This document shows positions 1 to 9,690 of a DNA stretch of 64,000 nt, one piece after another (position 1 is the stretch's first letter; every line of letters begins with the position of its first letter). The DNA lies in assembly GCA_040255465.1 (NCBI GenBank), contig JBDZVA010000001.1, positions 868,001 through 932,000 on the forward strand. The letters run 5' to 3'. Origin of the DNA: UBA5793 sp040255465 (GTDB taxonomy: Bacteria > Planctomycetota > Phycisphaerae > Phycisphaerales > UBA5793). Position numbers and translations under genes: made by a program. The notes under the pieces are model-generated. The model worked only from the letters and a program-made list of their open reading frames with translations, had not been told where the DNA came from and did no database searches.

Positions 1-3
1 CCC

Positions 4-1083
4 ATGCTCGCGCTGCTGCTCATGGCCGCGTGCTGGCCCGCGTCCTGGAAGGCCATCACGCAGGCCGGCCGCGTCGTCACCACGCCCGCCACCGCACTCG
101 GCCTGACGCTTGCTGCGTACATCGGTTCGGTCTACTTTATCTGCGGCTGGTCAAAGGTCATCACCGACGGTCCCTGGTGGAAAGTGGTTCACCTCGAACT
201 GCTCTACGCGGCCATGGTGGTGTGGATGGGGTCATCGCCGCCCACATGGCTTGATGGCGTCGCGCGCGGCTCGCGCGATCTCTTCATGCGCTGGCCGTGG
301 CTCGGTGAAGGCTCGGCTCTGCTCACCATGATCCTCGAACTCGTCTGGCCACTGGCGCTGCTGTCGCGATTCGTGCGCTGGTCGGTGCCGATCATCATGC
401 TCGCCGCGCACGCCGTAATCTTCCTGACCAGCGGCATCCTCTTTCTGCCGCTCGCACTGACGGGCGTCAGTGTCGTCATCCCCTGGAGACTATTTGGCCG
501 ACGCGAGAGTGATTCGGTTGCGAAGGACTCCTCACCCCTCCGCGCCTGGATGGTCTGGCCGGTTGGCGTCGCGGCGATGCTTGCGGTCGCCCCGGCGATG
601 CACAGTGTCGACGCATTCCCATTCTCAAACTACCAGCATTTCAACTGGAATCACACCACTCTCTATGAGCCGACGCTTGCCTATCGCCTTGGATACCGCG
701 ATCCCGCCACGGGGGAATGGCGACCCATCCCGCCCAACTACAGCGGATTCATGGATTGCTGGGGCGTCACCCTTGCGGGTCGTGAGGTGGGTGCCTTCCT
801 CAATGCATCTTCGGCTGCCGAAAGGAACGCGTCGCTGGCGCGCCTGCGGCAATATGCTCGCGCCCTGCGCCCGCACCGCAGCTCGCGCCGGCTCGGCTGG
901 CTCTCGTGCCCCCCGCACGTACTGGGCCACTCCGAGTCGATCCCTTTTGAGAGCTTCGACGAACTGCACCTGTTGCGCGGCCGCTTCGAGGCGCCCGCTC
1001 AGTCGCTCGACGTCGTCTGGGAAGATTGTGGCGTTCTGCCCGGCTGGCCCGAGTCGCCTGTTCCGACTAAGCCCGAGCCTTGA
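4..1083 (+). CDS. HTTM/DoxX-like multi-pass membrane protein, possibly 5'-truncated
   Basis: The protein is 359 residues from the first ATG, but the frame is open to the window edge, so the true start may lie upstream. About six hydrophobic segments fill the first 200 residues, including one with a Tyr-Phe...Gly-x-x-Lys pattern near residues 43-50 that recalls HTTM (vitamin K carboxylase-like) and DoxX-like membrane domains. The last 150 residues are soluble and probably face outside. It runs toward the minus-strand polysaccharide cluster and its 3' end overlaps the convergent methyltransferase gene by 17 nt. The function is not recognised; family placement is by pattern only. Confidence 0.6.
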   Translation: MLALLLMAACWPASWKAITQAGRVVTTPATALGLTLAAYIGSVYFICGWSKVITDGPWWKVVHLELLYAAMVVWMGSSPPTWLDGVARGSRDLFMRWPWLGEGSALLTMILELVWPLALLSRFVRWSVPIIMLAAHAVIFLTSGILFLPLALTGVSVVIPWRLFGRRESDSVAKDSSPLRAWMVWPVGVAAMLAVAPAMHSVDAFPFSNYQHFNWNHTTLYEPTLAYRLGYRDPATGEWRPIPPNYSGFMDCWGVTLAGREVGAFLNASSAAERNASLARLRQYARALRPHRSSRRLGWLSCPPHVLGHSESIPFESFDELHLLRGRFEAPAQSLDVVWEDCGVLPGWPESPVPTKPEP

Positions 1084-2440
1084 CCAGCACCGCCTGACCT
1101 GTCGGCAAACGCACGAACCGCTCACCGGTTGCGGTTGCAAACTCCTCAACAGCCTTCCGCGCCCCCGGGCATGTCAGAAACCCATCGTCATCGAGCACGA
1201 TGATCCCGCCGGGAATCAGTCGCGGATGAAAGAAGGCAAGTGAATCGCGCGTTGGCTCGTACAAATCTACATCGATGTGCACGAACGCGAACCGCGCATC
1301 GCGCGCCGCTTCAAAACACGCCGGTATCCAGCCGCGATGGAACTCCAGATCGCTCCAGCGCGACAAGGTCTGCTTCACATCCTCAAGGCTCCACGCCATG
1401 TCGCCCGCGTGCCACGGCCGCACGCCCGGCGCTGGTGCATCGCTTGCGGTGGGTGCCGACACGCCCTCAAAGGAATCGAAAAGATGGTGACGATATTCCT
1501 CACGCCGCGGTAACTGCTGGGCATAGGAACGGATCAGCCACGAGCCAAGCCCGCGGTAGATCCCGCATTCGGCCGTGTCGCCGTCGAGTCGACCCAGCGA
1601 GCGCAGGTATTCCTTGATGACGTAGTACCGATCGCGCGGCCCCGGTCCGCACAACACTTCGCCCTCATCGCATACTCGACGGAACTCCTCTTCCTGCTGC
1701 CAGAACAGCAGATCATCGCGCAGTCGCACCTCGCCCGCGCCGGCAGCCGACTGATGTGTATCGATGGGCGATGCGATCGCCGGCGCTTCTTCGCGCTTGC
1801 GCGCCGCCAGCACGAGCAACGTGTACTCGCGCAGCGAATCCGCCTGCAATGGCGCATCGAAATCCCTGATCGCTTCGCATCGACCGCTTCGCAACGAACC
1901 GGTCTTGGAGAGATGGACAAGCCAAGCGCCGTCGATGTCAAAACCATTGCAGCGATAGAAACGTTCGAGCAGTTTGGGATTGATCGAGTAGAAACCGTGG
2001 TTCTCCCATCCCGAGACCGGAGAGACATGAAACGCCGTGCCGCCGACCTTTAGGAGGCTTACGATGCCGCGCATCGCCGCTGCAATGTCAAAGATGTGCT
2101 CGATCGTCCCTCCGTCGATGACCAGGTCGAACCGCCCCCGCAGCGCGTGAGGGATCGGTTGCGACAGGTCATGGATGATCGAGGCGCCCTCCGAGCCAAA
2201 GAGATCGAGCGACTGGTACTCCTCGAAGCCTATCGCTTTGAAGAATCGCTCTGCGCTCAACGCATCGCGTGGCGCCAGCGATTGGTTGGGTTCCTCAACA
2301 ACCTGGCCCGCGAGCAGCGCCTCCACCTCACCAGCCGTGGCGCCGATGTCCTGCACTCCAAGCGTGAGCACCGAGTGCCCCAGCGGTCGAGCGCGATGTT
2401 GATCAATCAGCAGGCGAACAATCGGCAGCGCCAGTCCCAT
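1067..2440 (-). CDS. Two-domain methyltransferase with C-terminal TylF (macrocin O-methyltransferase) domain
   Basis: The start at 2440 is chosen because an AGGAG lies 8 nt upstream; an in-frame GTG at 2467 has no such site. This gives 457 residues. The N-terminal half has a degenerate SAM-methyltransferase look (FDLVIDGGTIEHIFD, then SLLKVGGT). The C-terminal half, about residues 235-457, matches TylF-type O-methyltransferases: GDTAECGIYRGLGSW, FDSFEG, the metal-binding HIDVDLYEPT and GGIIVLDDDG. TylF enzymes methylate sugar hydroxyls, so glycan methylation fits this cluster. It is the last gene of the minus-strand run, 39 nt after the Wzt-like ATPase. The substrate is unknown. Confidence 0.85.
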   Translation of the reverse strand: MGLALPIVRLLIDQHRARPLGHSVLTLGVQDIGATAGEVEALLAGQVVEEPNQSLAPRDALSAERFFKAIGFEEYQSLDLFGSEGASIIHDLSQPIPHALRGRFDLVIDGGTIEHIFDIAAAMRGIVSLLKVGGTAFHVSPVSGWENHGFYSINPKLLERFYRCNGFDIDGAWLVHLSKTGSLRSGRCEAIRDFDAPLQADSLREYTLLVLAARKREEAPAIASPIDTHQSAAGAGEVRLRDDLLFWQQEEEFRRVCDEGEVLCGPGPRDRYYVIKEYLRSLGRLDGDTAECGIYRGLGSWLIRSYAQQLPRREEYRHHLFDSFEGVSAPTASDAPAPGVRPWHAGDMAWSLEDVKQTLSRWSDLEFHRGWIPACFEAARDARFAFVHIDVDLYEPTRDSLAFFHPRLIPGGIIVLDDDGFLTCPGARKAVEEFATATGERFVRLPTGQAVLVKARA

Positions 2441-2479
2441 CACCGCATCTCCTGATTGGCTGCACACAGAATCATCGGA

Positions 2480-4033
2480 TCAGGATGAGCGGGAACTATC
2501 GCTGGACACGCGGCACCAGCGCGATGGCGGGTCGTAGATCTGCTTGAACGGCAAGTCTTCCCGATAGAAACCAAACGACTTGACGCGCCACTTCCGAAGC
2601 AACTGGTCAGCCGGTGTGAAGTGCTTGGGCTTGGGCGCAATGCCCACGCCGATGTGGTACTTGCCATCGCAGAGAAACAACTGGGGAAACTCCACGCAAA
2701 ACGACTGCACGCCGCGACGGATGTTGAGTTGCTGTGGAGTCGGCTTGCCGTCTTCATCCAGTTGGGTCAGGTTCGTCGAGGTCAGCACGTGAATATCCGC
2801 TTCGTTGAAGATCTGTACGCCGACGGCGACATTGTCCTTGTGCACCCGGCTGTCGACCGTGATCTCCGCCGTCATCGACTCACCCGTGCGGAACAGGTCG
2901 CGCTCCTGGCCGTCCGAATCGAAGAGTCGCAGCGATACGAGTCGAACCAGTTCGAGATGGAGGATCGCCGGACAGACATCTTCCGGATCGTCAAGCAGTT
3001 CCTGGATTTCGAGAGGTAGTGGGGGATACGTTGGATCATCATCCTCCGGATCCACGTCTGTCGCCGTTACTATTGGTTCGCGAACAACCGACGGTCGATC
3101 GAGCGGAAAGGCCGGGGCGTCTGCGTGTGACGACGCGAGAGACGCCGGCTCACTGCCGCGGGTTCGCTCCTGCTCGAGCGCAAACTCGCTGAGCAATTGT
3201 TTCTCGTACATCTGCGTGATCTCGCGGCTCGGTCCGTCCGCCACCAGTTCGCCGTCGCGCAGATACAGTGACCGCGAACAGAGCGTCTCGATGAAGAACA
3301 TGCTGTGCGAGACGACCAAGGCCGTGGACCCGCCGCTGCACAGATCGAGAATCCGATTCGTGCACTTTTGTTGAAATGCGAGATCACCCGTCGAAAGCGC
3401 CTCGTCCACGATGAGAATATCCGGCTTGCGGCAGAAGGTAACGGCGAACGTCAGCCGCGACTTCATGCCGCTCGAGTACGTCCGAAAGGGATGATCAATC
3501 ACATGACGCAGGCCCGAAAAGTCGATGATCCACTCTTCGCTCTGCTGGATTTCCGCCTTGCTGTAGCCCAGGCAGTAGCCGCCCATGTAAATGTTCTCGC
3601 GCCCGGTGTACTCATCGTGGAAGCCGGTTCCGAGTTGGAGAATCGCCCGCAACTGCCCGTCGATGTGGAACGAGCCTTCCGTGTGATCCAGGGTCCCCGC
3701 GAGGATGCGCAGCAGTGTGCTCTTGCCGGCGCCGTTGGCTCCGACCACGCCGACCAGTTCGCCGCGCCCAACCTCAAACGACACGTCGCGCAGCGCCCAG
3801 CGAGGCTGGTACATGGGCTTACGAAGCACCATTTCCTTGAGAATGAGCGATGGCTTGCGGTAGATCTTGTAGAGTTTTGAGAGATTGGAAACGCGAATCG
3901 CTGCGCCTCGCGTTGTCGCAGTCGTCGGCCGGGACGCTTCTACAGGCTGCTCAACGCGCGCTGCCACATCGTCCGCCGGCGCTGCGGCGCTGACTTCTAC
4001 AGGTCGCGATGATGTCGTCAGCACTTTCGTCAT
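2480..4033 (-). CDS. wzt: Wzt-like ABC transporter ATPase with C-terminal glycan-binding extension
   Basis: This is the nucleotide-binding subunit of an ABC-2 polysaccharide exporter, acting on the inner face of the cytoplasmic membrane. Visible motifs are Walker A GANGAGKST (residues 98-106), ABC signature YSSGM (186-190), Walker B ILIVDEA (206-212) and the H-loop SH (242-243). After a linker rich in Asp, Glu and Pro, residues of about 355-505 look like the Wzt C-terminal domain (LFDSDGQERDLFRTGESMTAEI, then VGVQIFNEADIHV), which in O-antigen systems binds the modified non-reducing end of the chain. The N-terminus has about 45 extra low-complexity residues. Its permease partner lies 12 kb away at 16104-17018 on the same strand. 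Confidence 0.92.
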   Translation of the reverse strand: MTKVLTTSSRPVEVSAAAPADDVAARVEQPVEASRPTTATTRGAAIRVSNLSKLYKIYRKPSLILKEMVLRKPMYQPRWALRDVSFEVGRGELVGVVGANGAGKSTLLRILAGTLDHTEGSFHIDGQLRAILQLGTGFHDEYTGRENIYMGGYCLGYSKAEIQQSEEWIIDFSGLRHVIDHPFRTYSSGMKSRLTFAVTFCRKPDILIVDEALSTGDLAFQQKCTNRILDLCSGGSTALVVSHSMFFIETLCSRSLYLRDGELVADGPSREITQMYEKQLLSEFALEQERTRGSEPASLASSHADAPAFPLDRPSVVREPIVTATDVDPEDDDPTYPPLPLEIQELLDDPEDVCPAILHLELVRLVSLRLFDSDGQERDLFRTGESMTAEITVDSRVHKDNVAVGVQIFNEADIHVLTSTNLTQLDEDGKPTPQQLNIRRGVQSFCVEFPQLFLCDGKYHIGVGIAPKPKHFTPADQLLRKWRVKSFGFYREDLPFKQIYDPPSRWCRVSSDSSRSS

Positions 4034-4056
4034 GGTGTGGCCGTGCGGGCCGCGTC

Positions 4057-7000
4057 TTACTTGACCAGTCGTTTCACAAATGATCCGATACCGCTCCGCT
4101 TCGGGAACACACCAGCCGGCACGGGCTGATCGGTGCGCCGAACGAAGATGCGGCTGCTGAGCACCAGCAACTGCTCATCGCTCATCGCCGCAAAGCGTGG
4201 GATCAGGTGCGGCCGAACTTCGGCCAGCTGCTCGGGCGATGCAAAAAGGTTCTCATCGACGCGGATGACTTCGAAACCCGCCCGGCGGAAGTCCTCAGCC
4301 CATTCATGCGAGCGAACGCGGTTGCCATTCTCGTTGCGCGTCTGCAGGAACAGCCGACGATACTCCTCGTCGCCAAGACGGAGGAACTCAAACGGCTGGT
4401 CGAAGTTGCGATGGTCGCGATAGTCCACCTGGTGCACGCCCAGCCCGCCCGGTTTCGTGAGACGAGCCAGTTCGCACGCGGTCATGTACGTGTCGCCGAC
4501 GTGTTCGAGCACCGCGTTGGACATGATGACGTCAAACGACGCATCCGGCAGATCGCTCGGCGGCGTAGCCAGGTCGCAACTGTGCTGCGAAATCGTGCGC
4601 CGCTGATGCCGGCCCGCCGCGATCACGGCATCCAGAGCGTCCCACTGCGCTCGCGGAAGTCGCTGCTGCGCCGCCTTGCGAAGTTGGGTGTAAAAGGCGG
4701 GGTGGTAAGATGGATCCCACTTGGCGAGATACTTGTCCAGCACCGCAACGTCGGCGCCGAGCGCCTGGCAGATGAGCATGCTGCCGAAGTTGCGCCCGGG
4801 TCCGAGCTCAAGCACACTCAGCTCCGAGAGATCGGGAATGTTCTCAAGCACGCGAACCTTGGTGAAATCTGGAATCCCATCCGTCAGACGGCCGAAGTGC
4901 TCGCCGATGCAGTAGGCGTAGTCAATTGCGTTGCGCAGGCAGTAGCCGATCTGGTCGTTGATGCACTCCGTAAACTCAGCGTCCTCATCGCGCGCATGCG
5001 CCACGTCATCCGCACGCGGCTGGGCGAAGACCCGGTCGAGCGCTTCCGGATCGTCAACCTCATCGCTCTCTTTGCGCACGAACAGGCGAGCGCTGACCGT
5101 CATCAACTGTTCATCACTCATCGCAGCAAACCGATCGATGAGATTGGGCCGCATCTCGGCAATGTGTTCGATGGCGGCAAACAGGTTGGCTTCGATTCCC
5201 TCAACGTCAAACCCCGCCGCCTTGAAATCCTCAGCCAGTTCGTGCGCCCGCACCCGATTGCCCTGGCTGTTGTGCGAGTTGATGAAGTGCTCCGCAAACT
5301 CTTCTTCGGGCACGCAAAGAAATGTCAGCGGCTGATCCTGCTTCTCGTGATCCCGGAAATCGACCTGGTGAATTCCGATGCCCCCCGGCCTGGTCAGTCG
5401 CGCCAGTTCACCGGCCATCTTTTCCGTGTCGCCGATGTGCTCCAGCACTGCGTTCGAGACGATCGCGTCAAAGATGCCGTCCTCGTACTCGCTCGGCGGC
5501 TCGGCCAGGTCGCCCGATGCGCTGCGGATGATCTCTGGTGCGTGCTGCTGCAGCTCGATGGTTCGCTTCAGCGCCGACCAGTCGGCGTAGGGGAAGTGCG
5601 CTTCACAGGCGTCGAGCAGAGCGCGATAGAGCTTCGGGTGGTACTTCGCATCCCACTGGGCAAGGTACTTATCCAGCACCGAAACCTCTGCTCCGCATGC
5701 GGCACAGATGAACATTGAGCCGAAGTTCGGGCCCGGCCCGAGTTCCAGAACCGACAACCCGCGGAGATCTGACAGCAATCCATACTCCGCCGCTTCTTCC
5801 GGCGCGCCCGGCAGCGTCCCGCGACCGAACTGGCGGGCGATGGCCGAGGCGTAGTACACGCCGTTGACGATCGCATAGCGCACGTGTTCATCAATCGCGC
5901 CGGGCACCGCCCAGCGGTCTTCTTCCAAGTCGGTTTCAACGTACTTCTTTTGTGATTGCAGCGTCGGCGCCTCACCCTGCCGCCTGAGGAAGAATCGTCC
6001 ACTCACGACCGCAAGCACATCATCGGGCAGCACCGCATACTGTGGCTGCAGGCGCGGCCGCACCTGTGCGATGTGCTCCGCCTCGGCCCAGATGTTCGCA
6101 TCAAATCGCAGGACATCAAAACCGACCGAGCGGAAGTCATCGCCCATCGCCTCAGGCCGCACGCGATTGCCGTTGCCGTTCATCGTCTCGTCGAACAGCT
6201 TCTGATACGCGTCATCCGCCATCGTGAGAAACTCGAGCGGCCGTGTGAAATCGCGATGATCGCGAAAATCAACCTGGTGGATATTGATCCCGCCCGGTCG
6301 CGTGAGTCGCGCCATCTCCGCCGCCGTCTGCGGCACATCGCCGACGTGTTCGAGTACCGCGTTCGAGACGACTACATCAAACGACGCATCAGGATACCCG
6401 CTCGGCGGGTGCGCCAGATCGGTGCGATCCTGCGCCACAATCTCGGGAAGATGATCCTGGGCAGCGATGATGCGATCAACCGCCGACCAGTCGCGGTCCG
6501 GCAGCCGCTCGGCCAACGCCTCGCGCATGAAGCGATAGAAGCGGGGGTGGTACACCTCGTCCCAGTCGGCGAGGTACTTATCGAGCACCGCCACCTGCGC
6601 CCCAAAGGCATGCAGGACCAGCGGGGTCCCAAAGTGCCGGCCGGGCCCAAGCTCGAGCAGTTTCACACCGGCCAGCGGCATCGCGGCGGTGTGCTCGCGA
6701 CCCAGTTCGCGGCTGATGAGTTCCACGTATTCCTGCCCGATGCGGATCGCGTAATCAACATCCTCGCGCACCTGCGCATCGGTAATCGCCCGCAGGTAGA
6801 AGCGCCCGCTGATGGGCCGCAGGTCTTCATCCGTCATCGCAGCATAGCGGCCCGACAACCGCGGCCGAAGCGCCTTCAGGTACGCCTCATCGGCAAACAT
6901 GTTCGGCCCGAAATGCTCGACGCGGAATCCGATCTTGCGGAAGATCTGCTGCATCTCCACCGGCCGCAGTCGGTTGCCGCGCGACCAACGCCCGGCTGAA

Positions 7001-7638
7001 CGCTCCGCTTCAACCTCTTGCTCGCTGAGTGTGAGAAACTCAAGTGGTTTGGCGTAATCCGCCGTGTCGCGAAAGTCGATCTGGTGAATGCCAAAGCCGC
7101 TCGGTCGCGTCACGCGTCCGAACTCGCGCATCAGCGCCGGCAGATCGACCTGGTTGAGAATCGCATTCGTCACAATGCAGTCAAACGACGCATCCTCGAT
7201 CGCCAGCGGTCCGGAAAGCGATTCAATCTCGCGCAGCGTCAGTACGGGCGAGTCGTACGAACCGGCGTCGAGAATCTCGTCGATCCACGACCAGTCTGCA
7301 TCCGGATACTCTTCGCGCCCCACGCGACCCAACGCCCGAAGGAAAGCGGGCGCCTGCTCATCCCATCGCACAAAGTGCGTATTCACCGCGGCCACGCTTG
7401 CCCCGAACGCGCGACACACGAGCATCGGGCCGAAGCGATTCGGCGTGCCGAGTTCCGCAATCACCAGTTCCGAAAGGTCTGGATACGGATGCATCCGACG
7501 CGCGAGGTGGTTCGCCACCGTCTTGGCGTACTCGTAGCCGTTGTCGATCGCAAAGCGCACGTCAGCCAGGATGGCGGCGTCGATCGGCGCATCAACAGCA
7601 ACGGGTCGACCGGTCGTGCGAGGGACGGTTTGTGACAT
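4057..7638 (-). CDS. Protein of four tandem SAM-methyltransferase domains
   Basis: The ATG at 7638 has AAGGA upstream and directly follows an in-frame TTG at 7641; 1193 residues result. Four copies of a class I methyltransferase unit are visible (numbering from the TTG). The SAM-binding motif is ELGTPNRFG at 63-71, ELGPGRHFG at 330-338, ELGPGPNFG at 633-641 and ELGPGRNFG at 945-953. Copies 2-4 also keep VLDKYLA.WD, SNAVLEH and HQVD(F/Y)RDH. Copy 1 has lost the acidic residue after motif I (AVNTHF instead of VLDKYL) and reads NAILNQ instead of NAVLEH, so it is probably non-catalytic. Each unit ends in MSDEQL...(S/G)R.F(V/L)R. It sits between the GT4 gene and the Wzt gene, so glycan modification is the likely role. 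Confidence 0.9.
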   Translation of the reverse strand: MSQTVPRTTGRPVAVDAPIDAAILADVRFAIDNGYEYAKTVANHLARRMHPYPDLSELVIAELGTPNRFGPMLVCRAFGASVAAVNTHFVRWDEQAPAFLRALGRVGREEYPDADWSWIDEILDAGSYDSPVLTLREIESLSGPLAIEDASFDCIVTNAILNQVDLPALMREFGRVTRPSGFGIHQIDFRDTADYAKPLEFLTLSEQEVEAERSAGRWSRGNRLRPVEMQQIFRKIGFRVEHFGPNMFADEAYLKALRPRLSGRYAAMTDEDLRPISGRFYLRAITDAQVREDVDYAIRIGQEYVELISRELGREHTAAMPLAGVKLLELGPGRHFGTPLVLHAFGAQVAVLDKYLADWDEVYHPRFYRFMREALAERLPDRDWSAVDRIIAAQDHLPEIVAQDRTDLAHPPSGYPDASFDVVVSNAVLEHVGDVPQTAAEMARLTRPGGINIHQVDFRDHRDFTRPLEFLTMADDAYQKLFDETMNGNGNRVRPEAMGDDFRSVGFDVLRFDANIWAEAEHIAQVRPRLQPQYAVLPDDVLAVVSGRFFLRRQGEAPTLQSQKKYVETDLEEDRWAVPGAIDEHVRYAIVNGVYYASAIARQFGRGTLPGAPEEAAEYGLLSDLRGLSVLELGPGPNFGSMFICAACGAEVSVLDKYLAQWDAKYHPKLYRALLDACEAHFPYADWSALKRTIELQQHAPEIIRSASGDLAEPPSEYEDGIFDAIVSNAVLEHIGDTEKMAGELARLTRPGGIGIHQVDFRDHEKQDQPLTFLCVPEEEFAEHFINSHNSQGNRVRAHELAEDFKAAGFDVEGIEANLFAAIEHIAEMRPNLIDRFAAMSDEQLMTVSARLFVRKESDEVDDPEALDRVFAQPRADDVAHARDEDAEFTECINDQIGYCLRNAIDYAYCIGEHFGRLTDGIPDFTKVRVLENIPDLSELSVLELGPGRNFGSMLICQALGADVAVLDKYLAKWDPSYHPAFYTQLRKAAQQRLPRAQWDALDAVIAAGRHQRRTISQHSCDLATPPSDLPDASFDVIMSNAVLEHVGDTYMTACELARLTKPGGLGVHQVDYRDHRNFDQPFEFLRLGDEEYRRLFLQTRNENGNRVRSHEWAEDFRRAGFEVIRVDENLFASPEQLAEVRPHLIPRFAAMSDEQLLVLSSRIFVRRTDQPVPAGVFPKRSGIGSFVKRLVK

Positions 7639-7653
7639 CAACGAATCCTTATG

Positions 7654-9690
7654 TCAAGTTCGAACAGGCGTGCTTCGCACCGTTTGCACCGTGGGAATAG
7701 TCTCGTCTTCACAAAGCATGTCGTTGCCCGTTGTTGCATCGACGCTCGGCCGCACTGCCGCCCGCGGCGTTTCAATTCGACCCTCATGTTCAACGCCGCC
7801 CAGCGCACGGTCGTACACGCGGCAGGTGAGGTCCACCATCTGGTCGAGGTTGAAACACGCATCGACGTATTTCTGGGCCGCCCAGCCGAATTGTTCGCGC
7901 AGTTCAGCGTTCTGCAACAGTCGCTGCAGGCTCACCACCAGTCCGGCCACATCGTCAACCCCGCAGATGTACCCGGTCACGCCGTGCGCCACCGCGTCCG
8001 ATGTGCCGCCTGCATCCGTCGCCACCACCGGCAACCCGATGTGCTGGGCTTCGAGCGCCACGTTGGGGCAGCCTTCGTACCGGCTCGTGAGGAGCAGCAC
8101 GTCAGCCGCGCTCATGATCTCGACGACGTCACTCACTCGGCCCAGCAGTGTCACCGTCTGGTCGAGGTGTCGTCTGGCGATGATCTCGCGGACGCGCCCT
8201 TCGAGCGGACCGCTGCCGGCGACGATCACCCGGACATCAGGCAGTCGCTCGCGCAGCAGTGTCACCACTTTCAGCATTAGTTCAGGCTGTTTCTCTTCAT
8301 CGAGTCGATTGACCACCACTACGACAGGCGCGTCAGCCGGCAGGCCCACGCGTTGCCTCGCCTCGCGCCGCTGCGCGGCGCTCGGCCGATCAAAGTGGCC
8401 ACGGAACAGCCCGTTGAACACAATGTGGAATCGCGATTCGTCAAGACCCACGTACTGGGCATAACTCTCCGCCCCGCGGTGCGAATTCGCCAGCCAGTGC
8501 ACGCGCTTGCTTTGCGCCACAACGCGATACCAGTCGACAAACGGCGAGTAGAAGCGGGGGAAGTGCGTCGGGTTGTAATTGCGCGTGCTGAGCAGAATGC
8601 ACGGCACACCCGCCGCGATGCCCGCCAGCCCCGCAATCACATTCGGATGATCCAGCCACGAGTGCAGAACATCGGGTGGATTGGCCGCCAGTTCGATGGC
8701 CAGATTCGCCACGTATGACCGAATCGCATCGGGAGCAATCGCAACCAGATCCCAGCGCACCTTGGCGAGGGCAGCGGCATCAATCGCATGGCCGCGCCCG
8801 GCTCGCCCGGCGTCGACGCCCGTCTCCGTCAGCAGAGGCAGGTAGTGGGCGTGTTGCCCTTCCAGGTCATGTTGGGTGCGCACGGTGCACTCGTGGCCGC
8901 GCTGGTGCAGGCCGATGGCCGTGTTGCACAACTGCCGTTCCGCGCCGCCGGAATAGAGGCAGCCGGTGTATTGCACGATGCGCAGAGGCTCCCCAACGCG
9001 CTGTGTCGGTTCGAAAGTGGCATTGTCCGCTTCGATCGCTTCGCGCCAGATGGTCTCGGCATCCCGCCCCTCTGAGCCGGCAAGCGGCTGGACCAGTTGC
9101 TGTTCAGCCGGGCCGTCCTCACGCGAGCGGGCGCACAGCCACCGGGCCAGGCCCGAACCTACGGCCGCGCTGTCCACCAGCAGTCCCGGGGCAATCCGTC
9201 GCAGCAACGGCTTGATTCGTCGCCGCGCCATGAGATCTGCCAACACTTCCGTCGCATCCGCACTTGCCCAGCCGCGATCGGTCAGTAGCCACAGCCGACG
9301 AACTCCCGCTCGCCGCAGCCACATCAACGCCTTGATGGTGACATTCTCGCGCGAGGTTGGAATGAGGACCGTGCAGTTGCCCGCCGGCATGGTCGGGGTT
9401 CGGGAGAGTGTTGGGATCGGGCCGTTCGTGTTCAGCGTCCAAAGCGGCGCATCATGGCGAATCTGCCGCGCCCCGCACGCCGCAACCTGGGCGAGGACGA
9501 AAGCGTTGAAGATGTCGAGCCACGGACCGACCTCAAGCGAACCCGCAAACACCGCCACCCCGCCCTCATCGTGCCATTGGCGCACCGATACCGAGAGAGC
9601 GTCGAGGTCGATCGACGCTCCGGAAGCCGGCTGAGCGGAAGCAGTCTTGACGACCCGGCCGTTGGTCCCGGTCGTCGCGGTGTCGAGCAT
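7654..9690 (-). CDS. GT4-family glycosyltransferase with extra N-terminal domain
   Basis: About 678 residues. From about residue 255 there is a GT-B glycosyltransferase: GCLYSGGAERQL is the acceptor-side loop, HIVFNGLFRGHF starts the second Rossmann half, and the E-x7-E nucleotide-sugar site is in RYEGCPNVALE, followed by GLPVVATDAGGT. The first 220 or so residues are not part of a normal GT4 enzyme and resemble a diverged nucleotide-binding fold (VLIPTSRENVTIKALMWL). The ATG overlaps the stop of the upstream gene (TGATG), so the two are translationally coupled. It most likely adds a sugar to the exported polysaccharide; donor and acceptor cannot be read from sequence. Confidence 0.88.
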   Translation of the reverse strand: MLDTATTGTNGRVVKTASAQPASGASIDLDALSVSVRQWHDEGGVAVFAGSLEVGPWLDIFNAFVLAQVAACGARQIRHDAPLWTLNTNGPIPTLSRTPTMPAGNCTVLIPTSRENVTIKALMWLRRAGVRRLWLLTDRGWASADATEVLADLMARRRIKPLLRRIAPGLLVDSAAVGSGLARWLCARSREDGPAEQQLVQPLAGSEGRDAETIWREAIEADNATFEPTQRVGEPLRIVQYTGCLYSGGAERQLCNTAIGLHQRGHECTVRTQHDLEGQHAHYLPLLTETGVDAGRAGRGHAIDAAALAKVRWDLVAIAPDAIRSYVANLAIELAANPPDVLHSWLDHPNVIAGLAGIAAGVPCILLSTRNYNPTHFPRFYSPFVDWYRVVAQSKRVHWLANSHRGAESYAQYVGLDESRFHIVFNGLFRGHFDRPSAAQRREARQRVGLPADAPVVVVVNRLDEEKQPELMLKVVTLLRERLPDVRVIVAGSGPLEGRVREIIARRHLDQTVTLLGRVSDVVEIMSAADVLLLTSRYEGCPNVALEAQHIGLPVVATDAGGTSDAVAHGVTGYICGVDDVAGLVVSLQRLLQNAELREQFGWAAQKYVDACFNLDQMVDLTCRVYDRALGGVEHEGRIETPRAAVRPSVDATTGNDMLCEDETIPTVQTVRSTPVRT

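Noticed and set aside
4207..5718. Plus-strand open frame opposite the four-domain methyltransferase
   Set aside because: Shadow of the repeated minus-strand gene; the repeated units also make the shadow look repetitive.
4057..7638. Possible assembly duplication behind the four methyltransferase units
   Set aside because: The units differ at most positions and in spacing (267, 303 and 312 residues), so they are old repeats, not a duplicated read artefact.
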